DNA of 64,000 nt from Macquaria australasica (lineage: Eukaryota; Chordata; Actinopteri; Centrarchiformes; Percichthyidae). Made by a program: the position numbers and the translations under genes. The DNA is taken from the NCBI GenBank assembly GCA_005408345.1, contig SEMN01000179.1:62001-126000 (forward strand). The letters are read 5' to 3'. Below the pieces are notes generated by a model, which was given only the letters and a program-made list of their open reading frames with translations, searched no databases and had not been told where the DNA came from. This document shows positions 1 to 13,497 of the stretch, piece after piece. Each line of letters opens with the position of its first letter. Position 1 is the first letter of the stretch.

Positions 1-329
1 TTCCTGTAGATCAGTGCCAAACATCTTTTGTGATTCAGAGTTGTAGATTAAGATTAAAGCATACATTTAAAATATATTTGTAGGTGCCCCATGTTGCTCC
101 TCTACTTAAACTACATCATTCTAATGTTTGGATTTATTTTGGAACAAGAAGTCCATTAATGTGTAACTCACATTAAAAAAAAATCTCCAATCCTAATAAA
201 TCATACAATGAGAAGTGGCCTCATTTATTTTTTATTTTTTATACATTAAGTTCCTTATTTCTGTTTGTTTTTGTTTTAGTCTCCAGGAAGTAAAGGTGGG
301 ACAGTTGTAGAGGCTCCAACAAACACCCA

Positions 330-358
330 CAACACACACACACACACACACACACACC
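330..358. repeat. (CA)n microsatellite
   Basis: A run of CA dinucleotides, about 13 units, in otherwise AT-rich non-coding sequence. The open frames that cross it are repeat translations. Confidence 0.95.
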
Positions 359-445
359 TCAAGTCCCTCCATAATAGGGAAGGAAGGTAACGGTGCTACC
401 CAGGTCTGCTGATGAGAAGATAAGATGTTGGCAGACACGATGTGT

Positions 446-547
<102 letters not shown>

Positions 548-733
548 TGAAGATAAAGCTCAGTGGCACAGAAAGCAGTTCACACCATATATTACAATAA
601 AGTCCAGTATTAACAATCCCACTCCCTTCCTGCCATTCAAACCCTTTTTGACTTATGATCTGTGTGTGTGCATGTGTGTACAAGTATGTGTCTATGTGAG
701 AGAGAGAGAAAGAAAGAGAGAGAGAGAGAGAGT

Positions 734-3608
734 GCGACCATACTGGAGGGAAATTGGGGTACTGGGTGTGTCAGCTGCTTATAACACAATAGAATGAGAT
801 GTTATAAGTGTGTGTGTTTGTGTGTCATAATGTGCTTGCTGCATTAGAAAGGGATTGGCCTCTTTTAAAAATATGGACTGGAATGTTCACAGTTACAGTT
901 ACTGCTGTTATATTATGTATGGAACAAAAATCACTTTATTGGCTTCCTCAGTTGAAGGAAATAGTGGAACCAATCCCCCAAATCTGACTTTAGAATAACA
1001 AACTGCAGATTGGATTTAACTACATTTAAACCAAAGTTTAATCTGAAATGATATTGTGCAAAATAATTTGGCTCAGTGAGCTAAAATCGACAGATGTGGT
1101 AGTGGAAGTTGCAAATCTAATTTCAGATAAGATATGATAAAGATTTTATAATGCAAATTCAGTTGACAATCCTTACATTTTTTTTCTGGCCGATAGACGG
1201 CTTTTAATAAGTTCCATGAGTCAGACATTGGCAATGTAATCAGAACTGGCAGCCACTTAGAGTGAATTATTGCGTTTTTGTCCTGCTAGCAGCAGGGATG
1301 ACGGCATCAGCTGGTTGGTCTATGTGTCTAACACTTTGGTCCAAGCAACATATTTAAGGAAAATTCTGGTATTCTTCAACCTGGGTCTTATTCCCATTAA
1401 TATGACAGGTCTGACTGTGGGTCATGCTAACTTTGCAGGCACCACCTCTGTTGTAGAGTTTCGGTGAAATGCAGACTCTGGCAAAATAACGTATAATGTG
1501 GCAAGCAGCTTGAGCTTCCTAAAGCTTTCCAAAATAATTTATATTTAACAGAAATTGTTTCAAATGCTTGTCTCTGAGTCAGAGACAAGCAGCTATGGAC
1601 ACTGGGAGTGTGAACACATAAACAGCGCCTTTTCCACTAACCCCGCAATGAATATGACACCTGTCGCCTCAAAACGCTCAGAAGACATAAAAATTAAAAT
1701 TTATAACAAAATGACTTAAATTTGACTAAAACTAATAAACATTTTCATCAAAACTAAACTAAATCAAAACTGGGTGCCAAAATTAACACTGATGGACATG
1801 CAGACCAGAAACAGCCCTGCATCAGTCAGCTGGGTTTTGTTAACAGATGTTTTTTTTTTTTTTTGTGAGAGACGGGGGTCAAGGGTGCGGTCCCACCTGG
1901 GCCCATGTTTCCTAGAGGGCCCATCAGCAGTTCATGACTATTACAGCAGTGATTTGCTGAACAGATATATCAACATGTTCCCAGGTAAAAGCACATCACA
2001 TTTGTGCTTTTCTTCTTCCACACAATGTTCTTTAAAGCAGCACTTATAAATATGTTTATGTTAACAATGGATTTAATGACTACAAGTGATGTGAAAGTTG
2101 TCACTCGTAGTGACAAACCCACAGAGAATTATCACCTGACTCTGCAGTCCCCTTCAGCTTTATGGAGCATTTTGGGGTTTAGCTCTGTTGTCAGCCACAG
2201 AAAGCAGTCCTGATAAACCCACTGTGCACTACCTGAAATTTATACAAGTTGTTGTTCACTCAAGGTTCTCAGTTTCCTCCTTACATAACAGCATATTGTC
2301 ATAATCTACAAGTGAAATCACATTATATAACAAACGTAAACATCAGTACAGGTTGTTTAGCAGCTGCGTCAACTTCACACCCTGCAGCCTGATCTCATTT
2401 TAAGAAGGCAATAAGTCTGAGCAGAGAATTTGGTTCAGCTTGCTGTAAGACCTGCAGTCAAACCTGCCTCAGTCTGCCTTAACAAGCTGCTGATCCCACC
2501 TGAAATATCCCATTACTGTGGCTCCCACTGTTGTATTGTCTGGTCTAATGCTGATTTATTATTAGTTTATTTTGCATAAAGGTGATCAAATTTACATTTA
2601 CATTACATACACATTGAGCCTGTGTGTACACACACACATCCTCCACCTCAGGTTTTTATTTAACTCATGAGTTGTGTCTCCTGTTGGTCAATAATATTCA
2701 AACTGTCTACTAGCTGTAAAAAAAATGTGAATGCAAGCAGCAGAGATTAAAAACACCTGTTTGGATGCTGTGTGTGTGTGATTGCTGTGCAATTGTTGGT
2801 CCTAATCTCGACGTCCATAAAATCATCTTTGAAGGAGGAGGTCGTTGTTTGCACAATCCTGTTTAAATTGATCTAAAATAAAAACCATAATAGTTAGAGC
2901 ATTCATTCTTTTTGCAGCTGAAAGCTGAGGCTTCTGTCTTTCGCATCATCACATTGTACACTCGTATCGCAAGTTGATGACATCATTATGTTTCAATAAT
3001 TGTATCAGTCATTATGCTTTATTGACTTAAATTTTTAAGAGATTTTAGAGATATGAAGACTTGAAGATACTCCAATAAGAAGAATTACCAATGTAGGCAC
3101 TGGTGGACCATTTCTATTGCAGAGTTCTAAGGGTTAAAGGTGTAACAAGCTGTCTAACAGGCAGACTGCATGACTTTACAGATACAAGAGTAACTGATCA
3201 TGTGCAATGCTGAATCAAAAAGCCACATGGTGAGTCAAAAAACTAAATATTTAGTTTGCCACTCAAACCCCCTGTACACCACATCCCTGTCTGTCTTTGT
3301 AAGGCTCAACCAATACAGGTTCTTGAAAACAGATTTTCTTTCAGGCTAAATGTCTTCAACTGTGACCAGTTTTATGCCAGAGAAAATCAAAAAGAGATAA
3401 AAGTTCAGGGTTTCACAAATGTTTTGAGTTAGTTTTTTTTTTTTACGTGTGTCAGATGTTTATTCTGATGAACGTGGAAAACGTGAAGCAGCATCGACCA
3501 TCATGGGACACAGTGTGATCAAGGAGGCTGAGGCTATTTGAGTTTTGGCACCATGACCTCTAGATTGTATTATGGAGTTGACTGCATGTAGCATCTCAGG
3601 TTTCTCTT
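734..3608. other. Non-coding stretch, no gene seen
   Basis: No convincing exon, RNA gene or transposon protein is visible. Short open frames here lack family resemblance and good splice context. A perfect palindrome at 1566-1590 is listed separately. A 14-T tract lies near 1851-1864. Confidence 0.5.
1566..1590. other. Perfect 12-bp inverted repeat centred on TGAGTCA
   Basis: Two perfectly complementary 12-nt arms (GCTTGTCTCTGA and TCAGAGACAAGC) surround a single G. The centre reads TGAGTCA, the consensus site for AP-1 family bZIP dimers. The symmetry is seen directly. A regulatory role is inference; a hairpin or chance are alternatives. Confidence 0.6.
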
Positions 3609-3609
3609 G

Positions 3610-4136
3610 CCCTCTTTCCACCAAACTAGTTCTGATTCTTGAACCGGTTCCGTTCAGGACTCTTGGAACCTTGGTTCTATCTAACAAACCAGCCCCGGTT
3701 TCCACCAGTTTTGAGCGGAACCATTGTAATCAAGGATGCGTCATCAATGGAATGCGTTGCACAATGCACAACAGAAGTAAACAGTAGGAGCAAGATGGCA
3801 GATCGCATTGATTACCTGCAAGCTTTTGTTATTACAGATATTTGTTTTTGGACCAACTATTAATGATCAGAAGACGTAGAAGACTGTTACCATAGTAGAC
3901 CATAGACCACTGTTGCCTTCTCCATCCTCTCTTTACAACCTGTAGAACAGGACACGCCCACTGATGATGTCACGGTTCGCACTTCAGGTCAAGGAAAACC
4001 TGCTATTTTTTGGTTCCAGCTGGGAACCAACTTTTCTGGTTCTGAACCAATTTATTTTTGGTAAAAATGCCTTGAATGATTCAAAATTAGGTGCGCAAAC
4101 CGGAACAGAACCCGTTCCATGTAGGTGGAAAATGGG
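3610..4136. mobile_element. Non-autonomous TIR element (MITE-like)
   Basis: The left end begins CCCTCTTTCCACCAAACTAG and the right end, read on the other strand, begins ACCCATTTTCCACCTACATG. Both then run into a GGTTCTG/GGTTCCG-rich stretch, giving imperfect terminal inverted repeats about 527 bp apart. The interior (around 3795, AAGATGGCAGATCGC) has no long open frame. It resembles short DNA-transposon derivatives common in teleosts; the superfamily is not assigned. Confidence 0.55.
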
Positions 4137-6620
4137 TGTGTGTGGTCTTTTGCTTGTGTCGTAGTAAAATTGGAGATTCTGTGTGGCAAGAAGTGGCTGC
4201 TCAAAGTCTGACTCTAAATCTCAGGCTTACAATGTGGACACATGGAATTTTAAAATAACATTCAAATGTCTGTTTTCAGTTAGAGAGGTGTGTTGATATT
4301 CTGCTGTAGCACACCACCATTTGCCAGGGACATACCTTTACTTTATAAAGTTTATTTACTGTAGGCCTGTACTAAATATACTTTTGCAACAAGTCACTTG
4401 TAGTCTAAAGGAATACAATAACACTTTAAAGTAGTAAGAGACACCTACACCTTGTTTACAATGATGGTAAAGGCAGGACGTCAGTTCTCCATTAATGTCT
4501 GCACTCGATGTGTTCGGTCACAGTACTGCTATGCACTAGTGCCATTTTGTCAGCCTTCACAGGCCAATACATAATCAAGAAGACTCATTTTTCCAAGAGT
4601 CTGTTTTTATCTCATAATGGCAATTTCTCTTTACACTTTTGTTTCATGTCACTTTTCATGACAGGTGTTAAAGTGGTGGCTTTTACTGGGAGGCTTCTGA
4701 AAAGATATTCATGTTTATATATATCATGTATGTAACCCAATAACTGCATCATCATACAGAGACTTTGATGCTATAACCTGCAACAAAAGCCTGAAATAAA
4801 ATGGGATTAAAAAGGTCTTTTGTGTAAACAAAATCTCAGAGCAAACCATTTAATATTGCAGCTGCAACAACAGAGAATGTGGACAAAGTTAAAGAGGGTT
4901 GAATGAGTGCGTTTGGTCAATATGAGTTTGAATAAAAGGTCAGCATGTGATGTATCTAACCCTGTTACAGTATGTACCTCTGTAACCTCTCCACCATCTG
5001 ACCTTCCACTAACCCTGAACATGCCTGTCAGATGGGATGCCTATCAGCCAAAATACGTTTTTTATGTAACATCTTTGAACACTCACTGACTGCAGTAATG
5101 CAGTGTGTGTGTGTGTGTGTGTCAGAGAGACAGAAACAGAGAGGGAGAGTTACTACTCCTCTCCTCTGGTTATGAAAACACAGCGACCGCCAGCACTGGC
5201 AGACACTTGGTCTAGCTAATATTAAATCCCTGAAAAACACACACATTCTATATAAGGTTGTTCATTCTGACTTCTAAACATGGGAATGAAACAGTCAATC
5301 ACATGGGACATAAAATATTTAATGAACATGAACCCTTATTTATAGCAGATCACCTCTCACATCATTGGGAGAATGTTTTCAGTGAGATCTGCTGGAGTCC
5401 AGGTTCAGGGAGGTTGTCATATCAAATATTTGACATCTTGATTCACTTTATTAAAGTGCTGTGTGCTTAGTGGAGCATTTTAGCTTTCAGCAAAGTAAGG
5501 AAAATATGCATAAGCATGCATGCAGGACAAGACAATGAAGACGTATGATACACTAACTCATATATTTGTTTATGCATTATGAACTGCTGAATTAGAGGTT
5601 CAAAAACATGTACCTGACCTGAAAACAACCGGAGTAGAAAATTTGATCCAACTCCTAAATTTTTGCACATGGTGCATTTTGCAACCCAACACATCTATTT
5701 TAGGTTAACTCCAGCGCCTGGCCATCATTTCCACTATAAACTGAGATGAAATGCCACAGAGATACAGTAACAAGCCTCATCTGAGACCCTAACCTAGTTT
5801 GGTGGCGGTGTGAATCATGGGCTCATAGAAATGAGAAGCTGTTGTTGTTGTGCTTCAAGCCAGTAATTTGTTGCATGTTGATTGGCTGGTTAAAGGATAA
5901 CTCTGTTGTTATACAGCTTGGCTGTATCTTTGTAACTTTGGCTACCATTAGTATTGGTAACAATAAGATTGTACTGACCAAGGTAATTGCTGAGTTTGAT
6001 GGGGCAAGTGACATGAGCAGTCACATGATCAAACAGAGGTTACCCCAGAGGTTAAACAAATGGATGTGCAGAGAAAACAAAGGTGAAGGGTAAAATGATC
6101 ACCCAAAAATGTCCATTGTAAACATCTCACACTTTTCACACTTTTGAGACCGGCTTCCTGTTTCAACATTGATCTACCTTAGTTACCATAGTTGTGCGCA
6201 TAGTTGAGGGGTTATTACTGACATTTCAGGTGTGATCATTTTCAGTTTTACATCCCAACCTTTTTGGATCGTTTTTATATTGGCAATGTTTGTTGCCGAC
6301 CAGTCGTATCTAAGTCTGTTTCAAATAGTGTTTTCCATACAGCTGCCCTCCCTTGGGGGGTTAGGGCTTATAAGTTATGGTTACACTGCATTCACACATA
6401 TAGATACAAAGTAGTAGGCAGTATCTGGTCTCTCATGAAGCTGTAGCTCTGTGGGAATGTTGCACTGAGCACGTCATTTACATCCGACTACACAGTTTCT
6501 TTTCTGACGTAGCTGCCATACTATGCACGAGGAAGTTGTTCATTTCCTTTTGCACAGAATAGCTGTTTTCTGTCTTTTTGACCATGCAGCATGCATGATT
6601 GAATCTGCTTTTTTTTTTAA
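4137..6620. other. Non-coding stretch, only a short TG repeat
   Basis: No gene is recognised. A (TG)11 tract sits at about 5101-5122. Open frames of 60-83 codons occur on both strands without recognisable motifs. Confidence 0.5.
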
Positions 6621-6621
6621 C

Positions 6622-6690
6622 TGATGGGTTAAATGCAGGTAATGAATTTCCCTACAGGGATCAATAAAAGATAACTTGTTCAGTTCTATC
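6622..6690 (+). repeat. LINE/SINE-type 3' tail fragment
   Basis: The segment reads GGGTTAAATGCAGGTAATGAATTTCCCTACAGGGATCAATAAA in part (around 6627-6668), the pattern of a widespread teleost retroposon 3' end whose ATCAATAAA is followed by short tail repeats. Only the tail is present. The call rests on remembered repeat patterns. Confidence 0.4.
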
Positions 6691-9210
6691 GTATGAGTTC
6701 CTGATGAGACTTGGTGGCTTTGGTCTACCATTCTAACCCCCTCATTACACAATAGTGTCTGTTTAACCCATGCTGGGGTCAGTGCTGGAGAGATTCTTCA
6801 ATGTTTTTTGTAAGTCGTGATTCACCAACCAAGGTTTTAGACGTGTTTGCTTCCAGAAAGTATTGTGTTTTGAAATAAAAAGAAAATAATATCACAAAAA
6901 CTGCTGTCATATTGCAAAGTATTATGTTATCACTGACCAGTCTTCACCTTGACTGTGTCCTCTGAAAAACTCCCTGGCCCTGACATTTCCTGAGGGGATG
7001 GTCAATCACTTTATTGTTCCAGATCACACATATTGTACCAGCCAGAGAGCTGTATTGTGGCTTACAATGCTTAGCAACAAAACTTTAGCTCCAGGAGACA
7101 AAGACTGAACCGCTTGAAGCCTAAAGTGCTTCCAGACACCTCAATGTCACAACTGTTACTCATACAAAACTGTGGCCAACAGAGTTTGACTGTTTCTCCC
7201 AAGGAATGTAAGCATTCTCTGACCCACTGAGTGGGTAATGAGTCAAAAGTCAAAGTAAACCTTTCTGCTCAGACCCATATTGTGACATTACTAACATTTA
7301 TCTGCAACAGTCCAATAGTTGAAGGTCAGACATTGTTCATTCTATTTGTGTGCCTTGGATGTTGTACACAATCTACAGAACAAAGCAGTGGTCAGTTACC
7401 TTTGATGTTTGTCTTAAAAAGTACCCTCAGAGGTTTAACATCTACACTAGGAGGTAATGGTCCATATCTAAATGTTTTTTTTTTTTTCAAAAACAGTGAT
7501 GTTGAATCAAAATGAAAACCTGTACAGAAAACCAGTGGACTTGAGCTGCACAGCTGCCAGCAAATGCAGCAATAACGTCCTTCTGTTAAAAACAGCTAAA
7601 GGCTGCCATCTTGTGGTCTCATTGAAAAATTACTATGGCGCAGGGTGATGTGACTGTGGCATTCATATAATATAAATATATATTGAAGATTATCTTTTGA
7701 TTCACAGGTGTTGCATGAGGTCAACTAATGTTAATAACATTGTTTTCATTCACTATTCCTCTACCACTGAAGGTTTGCATAACTGATGCAGAGATCCATG
7801 ATGATTAATAATTTATAATTTTGTCATCCTGAGTGTCCACACTGTAATTTTACTATGTTGGTCTATTCTGAACATGCTGCATCTATTGCATGTCTGTCCA
7901 TCCTGGAAGAGTACTACCCCCTTCCCAGGTTTACTGTAGTTTACTGTATGTCAGAGCTGACCTCTATAAGACAGGGATTCAAGATTGGGTAAAAATGCAG
8001 GCGACACCTCAGGGCAGTTACCGTTTGAGTTTTTGCTGTGCTTTAAAGGTGCACATTACCAAACAAATTTAAAATGAATTAAATTCCCACAAAGTAATTG
8101 CCACACAGACAAACTAAGAGTCAGTTACCTGCTTTGCCCGGTTGGTAATCCATTGCTTGACTCAAAATGCTTTGTCCATAAAATCCCATTGATCCAAATA
8201 CCAGTTCCCGAAAAACTGTTATGATGTCACTGACACAAAGAACTTTCCACCCACCCAGGCTGCCAAGACTGACTGATCTGACTAACAGCTTGTAGATTAA
8301 GACCATGGTGTGGTACATCTAACCCTCATCATTAACCTCTTCTACCATAGATTGATGAAAGTTAATACGTTGTGGGAGGGCCCAGCCTTCTGGGACTGTA
8401 TTTGCTTTTAAGCAGCAGGTGGTATCCCAGCATTCATTTCTGTGGCTAACACTTTTTCATCTGACCTGCTGGGTTAATTAGCAGCTGCAAATCATTTTTT
8501 GGTGTTTGTTTTAAGCTACGGGGAGTAAGTGCCACATGAGAGGGGTTTACTGAAGCAGCTAAATTCACATAATGTTGGCTACAATGGGAGTCACACAGAA
8601 GTAGTGAAGTATAACTGGCAAATAATTTCCTAGAAAGGTCTAAACAGCATCTTCTCCGAGTCTGCTTTTCCTCTATATTACATCAAGCGGAGAGCCCAGA
8701 GCCCTGACAACAGGGTCACCCCAAATGCTTTACTTCTGAAGAGGTTGCAGAGTGATTTGCTGTGGGACAGTTTACAGTGATAGGAGGCATCACCGAAATG
8801 GATGGTCAGGTCAGAGTACACTGATCTTTAATCACCTTCCTAGCACTGAAAAACCACCTCCTGAAAGGCACAAAAGCCCTTAGATGTTGCTTCCAGCAGC
8901 CCAAAGTGGAAAAAAGAAATTGCATTTACTCTGCAACCAAGAAATCTTATTTTGTACTTACAGGTGTGCACTCAATAGCATTAAAGGAAAATTTCAACCC
9001 AAAACAGAATGTGCATTATGCTACTCTATTGAGATAAAGCTACAAGCTGTCCTCCTTAGTGCAAAATCAGTGCTTTAAGACTTGCAATGATGATGTCACC
9101 AGGTGACACAAGCTGAGATATTACTGTATACAGAAATGTATTAAAAGTATTTAAACCTTAATGCTGGTCTTTTAGCTGTAAACATTAAATGTTTCTAATA
9201 TTCAGAAATA
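6691..9210. other. Non-coding stretch, no gene seen
   Basis: No exon, RNA gene or transposon protein could be supported. A 12-T tract lies near 7477. Small open frames (for example 7231-7515 plus, 8121-8318 minus) have no recognisable domain. Confidence 0.45.
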
Positions 9211-9716
9211 ATTCAATTCAATTCAGTTTTATTTATATAGCGTCATATCATAACAAAGTAATCTCAGGGCACTTTTTCGAGTAGAGCAGGTCTAGACCGA
9301 CTCTTTATATTTACAGAGACCCAACAGTTCCCACCATGAGCAGCACTAGGAGACAGTGGCAAGGAAAAACTCCCTTTTAACAGGTAGGAACCTTGAGCAG
9401 AACCAGGCTCTAGGTGGGCGGTCATCTGCCTCGACCGGTTGGGTTGAAGGGGGAGGGGGGGAGAGGGAGAGAGAGAGCAGGAGGAAAGAGAACATACAGC
9501 AGCACAATACAGTTCCACATAGGGATGTAAAGTAATAGTTGTGGTAATGGTATTGACGTTAACACCAACAGAAATAATACTAAGAGCAATATTATAATAG
9601 TAATACTAATAATAAGAGCAATAACAGTAATAGCAGCAGCGGGTGCAGAGCAGGAGCACGGGGGCAGCAGGTGGCCGCAACCATAGATCCAGACTCTACA
9701 GCTCCGGAGGCAAATA
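9211..9716 (-). mobile_element. L2-clade LINE, 3'-end fragment
   Basis: Starting with ATTCA units and GTTTTATTTATATAGCG, this stretch is the reverse complement of the last ~500 bp of the L2 LINE at 48.85-52.59 kb and is collinear with the copy starting at 14439. Only 3' UTR is kept; homology stops near the GGAGGCA at about 9710, so it is a strongly 5'-truncated insertion. It differs from the other two copies at many positions and so looks older. Confidence 0.85.
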
Positions 9717-9984
9717 GAACTGTGTTACTATAGAAATGTATGTGAATTCAAAATTTACTTGGAGGTGAATGCATACCTGTAAGTAAACAGAAAAACTAAA
9801 GCCAGGTAGCTGCAAAAATCATAGTTAACTGCTAATAAATGAATAATAAAGTATTTTTAAACAACAAAAAAAGCTTAGTAAAGGTTTAACAATGACAGAA
9901 TAGATAAGTCAGTAAGACTCAATAGATGACTTTGAAATACTATTTTAAACAATTATAAGAAACTCATAAGGCTTTTATTAACCT

Positions 9985-10207
9985 TCTTAAGCAGTTCTTA
10001 AGCAATTGTTAACAAGTTTCTTATAAGTGATTATAAATGTCTTATAATCTAACAATAAACGTGTTTATGATGCTATTATTAGCACTTATATAGTCTTAAC
10101 TTTAACACATAATAATGTTTATAAGCATCTTATAGGGAATAATAGGGGCCTTACCTATTAACTAACGAATGCTTCCTACAGGGACCTTATTATAAAGCGT
10201 TACCGTT
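9985..10207. repeat. MITE-like AT-rich interspersed repeat
   Basis: The block is dense in TTATAAG/CTTATAA words and ends in GGACCTTATTATAAAGCGTTACCG. Ends of the type GGTAACRCTTTATAATAAGG mark a common teleost non-autonomous DNA element. Only one end is clear. Confidence 0.45.
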
Positions 10208-10365
10208 CCCGTAGTGCATTTTTTAAATTTGCATCTGAGAGAATGTAAACAGCAGCAACAAAAAGACGTGAACTCTCTGGGCAGATAATATGCTCGACAT
10301 CTGGGAAACATTGTCAACTTTAACCAATTCAATTCAATTCAATTCAGTTTTATTAACCAGGTTTG

Positions 10366-10510
10366 AGCATCAAGCATCATTAGTGTAAACACAGAGTCCG
10401 CCTCCCCTCGTCTTACTGGAGTCTGTCAGTGCGGAACACGGTCCCCCCGTCAAGTACAATAGCTTGGTCTGGGATGTTGTGGTGGAGCCAGGTCTCTGTA
10501 AAGATGTGGG
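10366..10510 (-). pseudogene. LINE endonuclease (APE-like) fragment
   Basis: On the minus strand one frame reads TETWLHHNIPDQ and the adjoining frame reads TRGGGLCVYTNDA. These are the TETWL and RGGG(V/L)CxY motifs of the apurinic-type endonuclease domain of non-LTR retrotransposons. At least one frameshift lies between them. Only about 45 codons are left and no reverse transcriptase follows. The ATTCA repeats at 10327-10347 may be the tail of a different insertion. Confidence 0.6.
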
Positions 10511-10519
10511 CAATAGTCT

Positions 10520-10712
10520 CTTATTTCCCGTTGCTGAGTAATTTGTAAAGTAACCTACTAAAGCTCTGAGGTAATTGTAGTAAAGTAAAAAGTGCAATAT
10601 TTCCCTCTGAATTGTAGAGGAGTAAAAGTGGAGAGTGGCATGAAAATAAAATAATCAAGTAAAGTACAAGTACCTCAAATTTGTACTTAAGTACAGTACT
10701 TGAGTAAATGTT
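10520..10712. repeat. Interspersed repeat rich in AAGTA/GTACTT
   Basis: Phrases such as AAGTAAAGTACAAGTACCTC followed by TACTTAAGTACAGTACTTGAG make up a short imperfectly palindromic repeat that I recognise as common in teleost genomes. No coding content. Confidence 0.5.
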
Positions 10713-10999
10713 ACCTGTGTCAGTCACCACGTCTCAATGTCGCCCTGATGCAGCCTTGGTTACATTGTTACATTGGCTTTTGTCTAAATGTAACCAAACT
10801 ATTTCTTTGGCCCGGTTGTGCGGCAACCAGCAATGACTCCAGGAAGTTACTGGCCTGCTTAGAAATAGTCCAGTACATAACCATAAAAATGTCAAACTGT
10901 TATTTTTACAATTTGTTTACATAGGAATTTAAAAAATGAGATTATGTTATTTAGTAAGCTTTAGAAGTGCTGGTACGCAGATTTTGTTACCTTTGGACA

Positions 11000-11440
11000 G
11001 AGCCAGGCTAGCTGTTTCCCCGTTTCCAGGCGTTATGCTAAGCTAATTTAGCCACGTGCAGTTAGCTTCATGCTTAACGTATAGACTAAAGATAGAGGAC
11101 GCGTCTCCACTTCCTCCCACTGTACAAAAATGAAGCCAAAATACCCCGGATACAGTCGCTGACATCTTGCGCTGGTGATGTCATTTGGAGCCAGAGTCTG
11201 TGCAGTAGTGATCCACGGTGGAGCCATGGTAACAAGGTCCCACCCATACACCCACCCAAACCAATCGTGAGCACTCACAGTTGTCAGTCATGACGTCTCA
11301 CCCCCTTTTAATAGCATCAAATAACTAATTAAAACATATACTGCAGCCAGCCACCAGGGCGCGATGGAGATGTTTTGGCTTCACTTTTGGGGAGCTGTCA
11401 TGTCGTCCATCTTTATAAACAGTCAATGTGAGTGGTATCA
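11000..11440. repeat. Fish interspersed repeats (two adjoining blocks)
   Basis: The first block carries GCCAGGCTAGCTGTTTCCCC and GTTATGCTAAGCTAA. The second ends with GGCTTCACTTTTGGGGAGCTGTCATGTCGTCCATCTTTATAAAC in part (about 11378-11421). Both resemble high-copy teleost non-autonomous elements. Open frames on the minus strand across this block have no domain and are probably chance. Confidence 0.45.
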
Positions 11441-12960
11441 ATCTTCTCATCTAACTCTTGGTAAGAAAACAAACACATGTCAAACCTTCCTTCAACAAAT
11501 ACTGTTCTGTAATCTCACATTTTCATGCACATTTTGTTGTAATGTTTTGAAAGTGGGTAAAACCTGTTGTTGAAGTGTAGAGTCAGGATAGGTATTGCCT
11601 CTTGCATACTCCCATTTTGATGGGTGTGCTTCACTGGAAAATACCATTTGTTCATTATTGTGCAATGCAGTAAACTTTAGTTATGGCAAAATTATGGTTC
11701 ATTTGGATTCAGCACAGTGCAGTTGTCTGGTGTCGTTTTAAAGCAGCAGTGGAGATGGGGCTGTGGATCGATCTATCTGTCTGTCTGAGTTTGTGTAAAA
11801 CCAGGGAAGCGAGTCGTGTTTTCCTGCTTCCTCAACATTCCCATCCTGGAAGTTTGTGATTGATCCGGAGCTCTGTCGGATCGGAAGCTCAGCATGCAGA
11901 TGGGAATGAGAGGTACTTCGTCACGGCCTGTCAATCACAACCACCACCCACACACACTTACGCAGACACACACTCTGAGCAGCTTACACACTTCATAGAC
12001 TTGCCTTTTCCCTACGGGAGAATAACCACAAGAATATTTAGTTCCCCCACATTACCAACCCCCCGCAGACACACTTCCGCACACTCATACACACAGAGGA
12101 ATTCTCAGTCATCTAGCCACTCTTTTTCCCCGCCCTCCTTGTCTCTCTCTTCTGTCATGTGGTAAATCTTTGAGGTTTTTGACAGGAACACAAGTAGTTT
12201 TTATTAAAAAAAAAATTAAAGTTTCATCACCGTGCTCCTGATCACGCTTTGAAAACATGATGGCTCGCGGATGTAAGATGTCTCCAATTAACCAAACAGC
12301 GATGGAAAAGCTATGACCATGTCTGAAACTAAAAAAAAGAAAGAAGACACATCTGACAGGCATTTTAAATTCAGTCCTCTTTGGCAGTGGCTGGAGCTCA
12401 AACTTGGTTGTCACACTCAGGAAGTAACTGATGATAAATCAACTGAAAATGAGAACTATAATTTTTTTTTCAGTAATGCAAAATCTATTCCCTAGGTATA
12501 TAATCACTGATTTATTCATGTAGGTGCAGTATGACCTGCTTCTCACTGAAATATAGTCATATAAACACTGCTAAACAAACTTTTTAACCATATTTATCCT
12601 GGTTTTAACATAGATGTTTAAGCCTCTTTTGATCTGCAAGTCACCAAATCAGTGCTTACTTGGTATTCAACATATTTGAACCTTACAGATACACCCCTTG
12701 ACTTAATTGTAGCACTAACAGTGACCCTGAATTTCCTCTAAGCCCACTGTGGGTATTTTAGAATTAAACAGAGTTCATTGTTGAGTCTCAAAAAACTCAA
12801 CAGTAGTGGAAAAGAGAGCAACATGCCTGTAATATTTAACACATAGAGTGCAGCATTGCAGACATTTTCTGCACCATGTGAGTCATTGTTGATTTACCCA
12901 TAATTTCCCTTACCTTAATCTTTCCTGGTGTTAGTATCAAAACCGATCTGACTATGAGAC
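11441..12960. other. Non-coding stretch, no gene seen
   Basis: Simple-sequence patches (CA-rich near 11940-11975 and 12065-12095) and poly-A/T tracts only. No exon with credible splice sites was identified. Confidence 0.45.
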
Positions 12961-12963
12961 ACA

Positions 12964-13110
12964 TGCTGTGTCTCAATTTGGATACTTCCATTAGTACACT
13001 TCCATGTAACACACTATGTACTTACTTGCGTAGTGCGTGAATTTTGACAGGGTAGTGTTGTCTTAAATCAAACACGGTCTTTGTGCACTTACTGGAAATT
13101 ATGATTGCAA
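12964..13110. repeat. MITE-like repeat end
   Basis: The stretch starting TGTGTCTCAATTTGGATAC with repeated ACTTCC and GTAGTGCG words resembles the terminal part of a common teleost hAT-like non-autonomous element. Only one end is recognisable. Confidence 0.35.
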
Positions 13111-13497
13111 CATTTGGTCAGGGAAAGAGCCAACATAATTGTTGGGCTGAAATGGGAAACAAGAGCCTTACTTCCATACCCTGACTTTTTGCCACACTGT
13201 GGCATTTAACCATGGAATTCGATATAAATCATGTTCCGCAGGATCAATTAATTTCTTGGTGGGCTGAGCTGTCCCATGTTTCTGTCTGTCCATTCAACAC
13301 TTAGGTCCAAGATATATTGATAGTCAATGGCCAAGCCTTCTGATCTATACTCAACTGGCACCCTCTAGCCAAAAACATCGAAAAGGCAGGGTGCCTTGAA
13401 ATTTACAGAACCCATTCATGCTCCTCAGCGGATGAAACATTTCAATTTTGGACACTCTATTGCTTTATTACCACTCTCAGGCAAAAGGGACAGATCT

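Noticed and set aside
10327..10347. ATTCA repeats as another L2 3' end
   Set aside because: Only the tail repeats plus CAGTTTTATT are present; the following sequence does not match the L2 3' UTR, so a full call is not supported.
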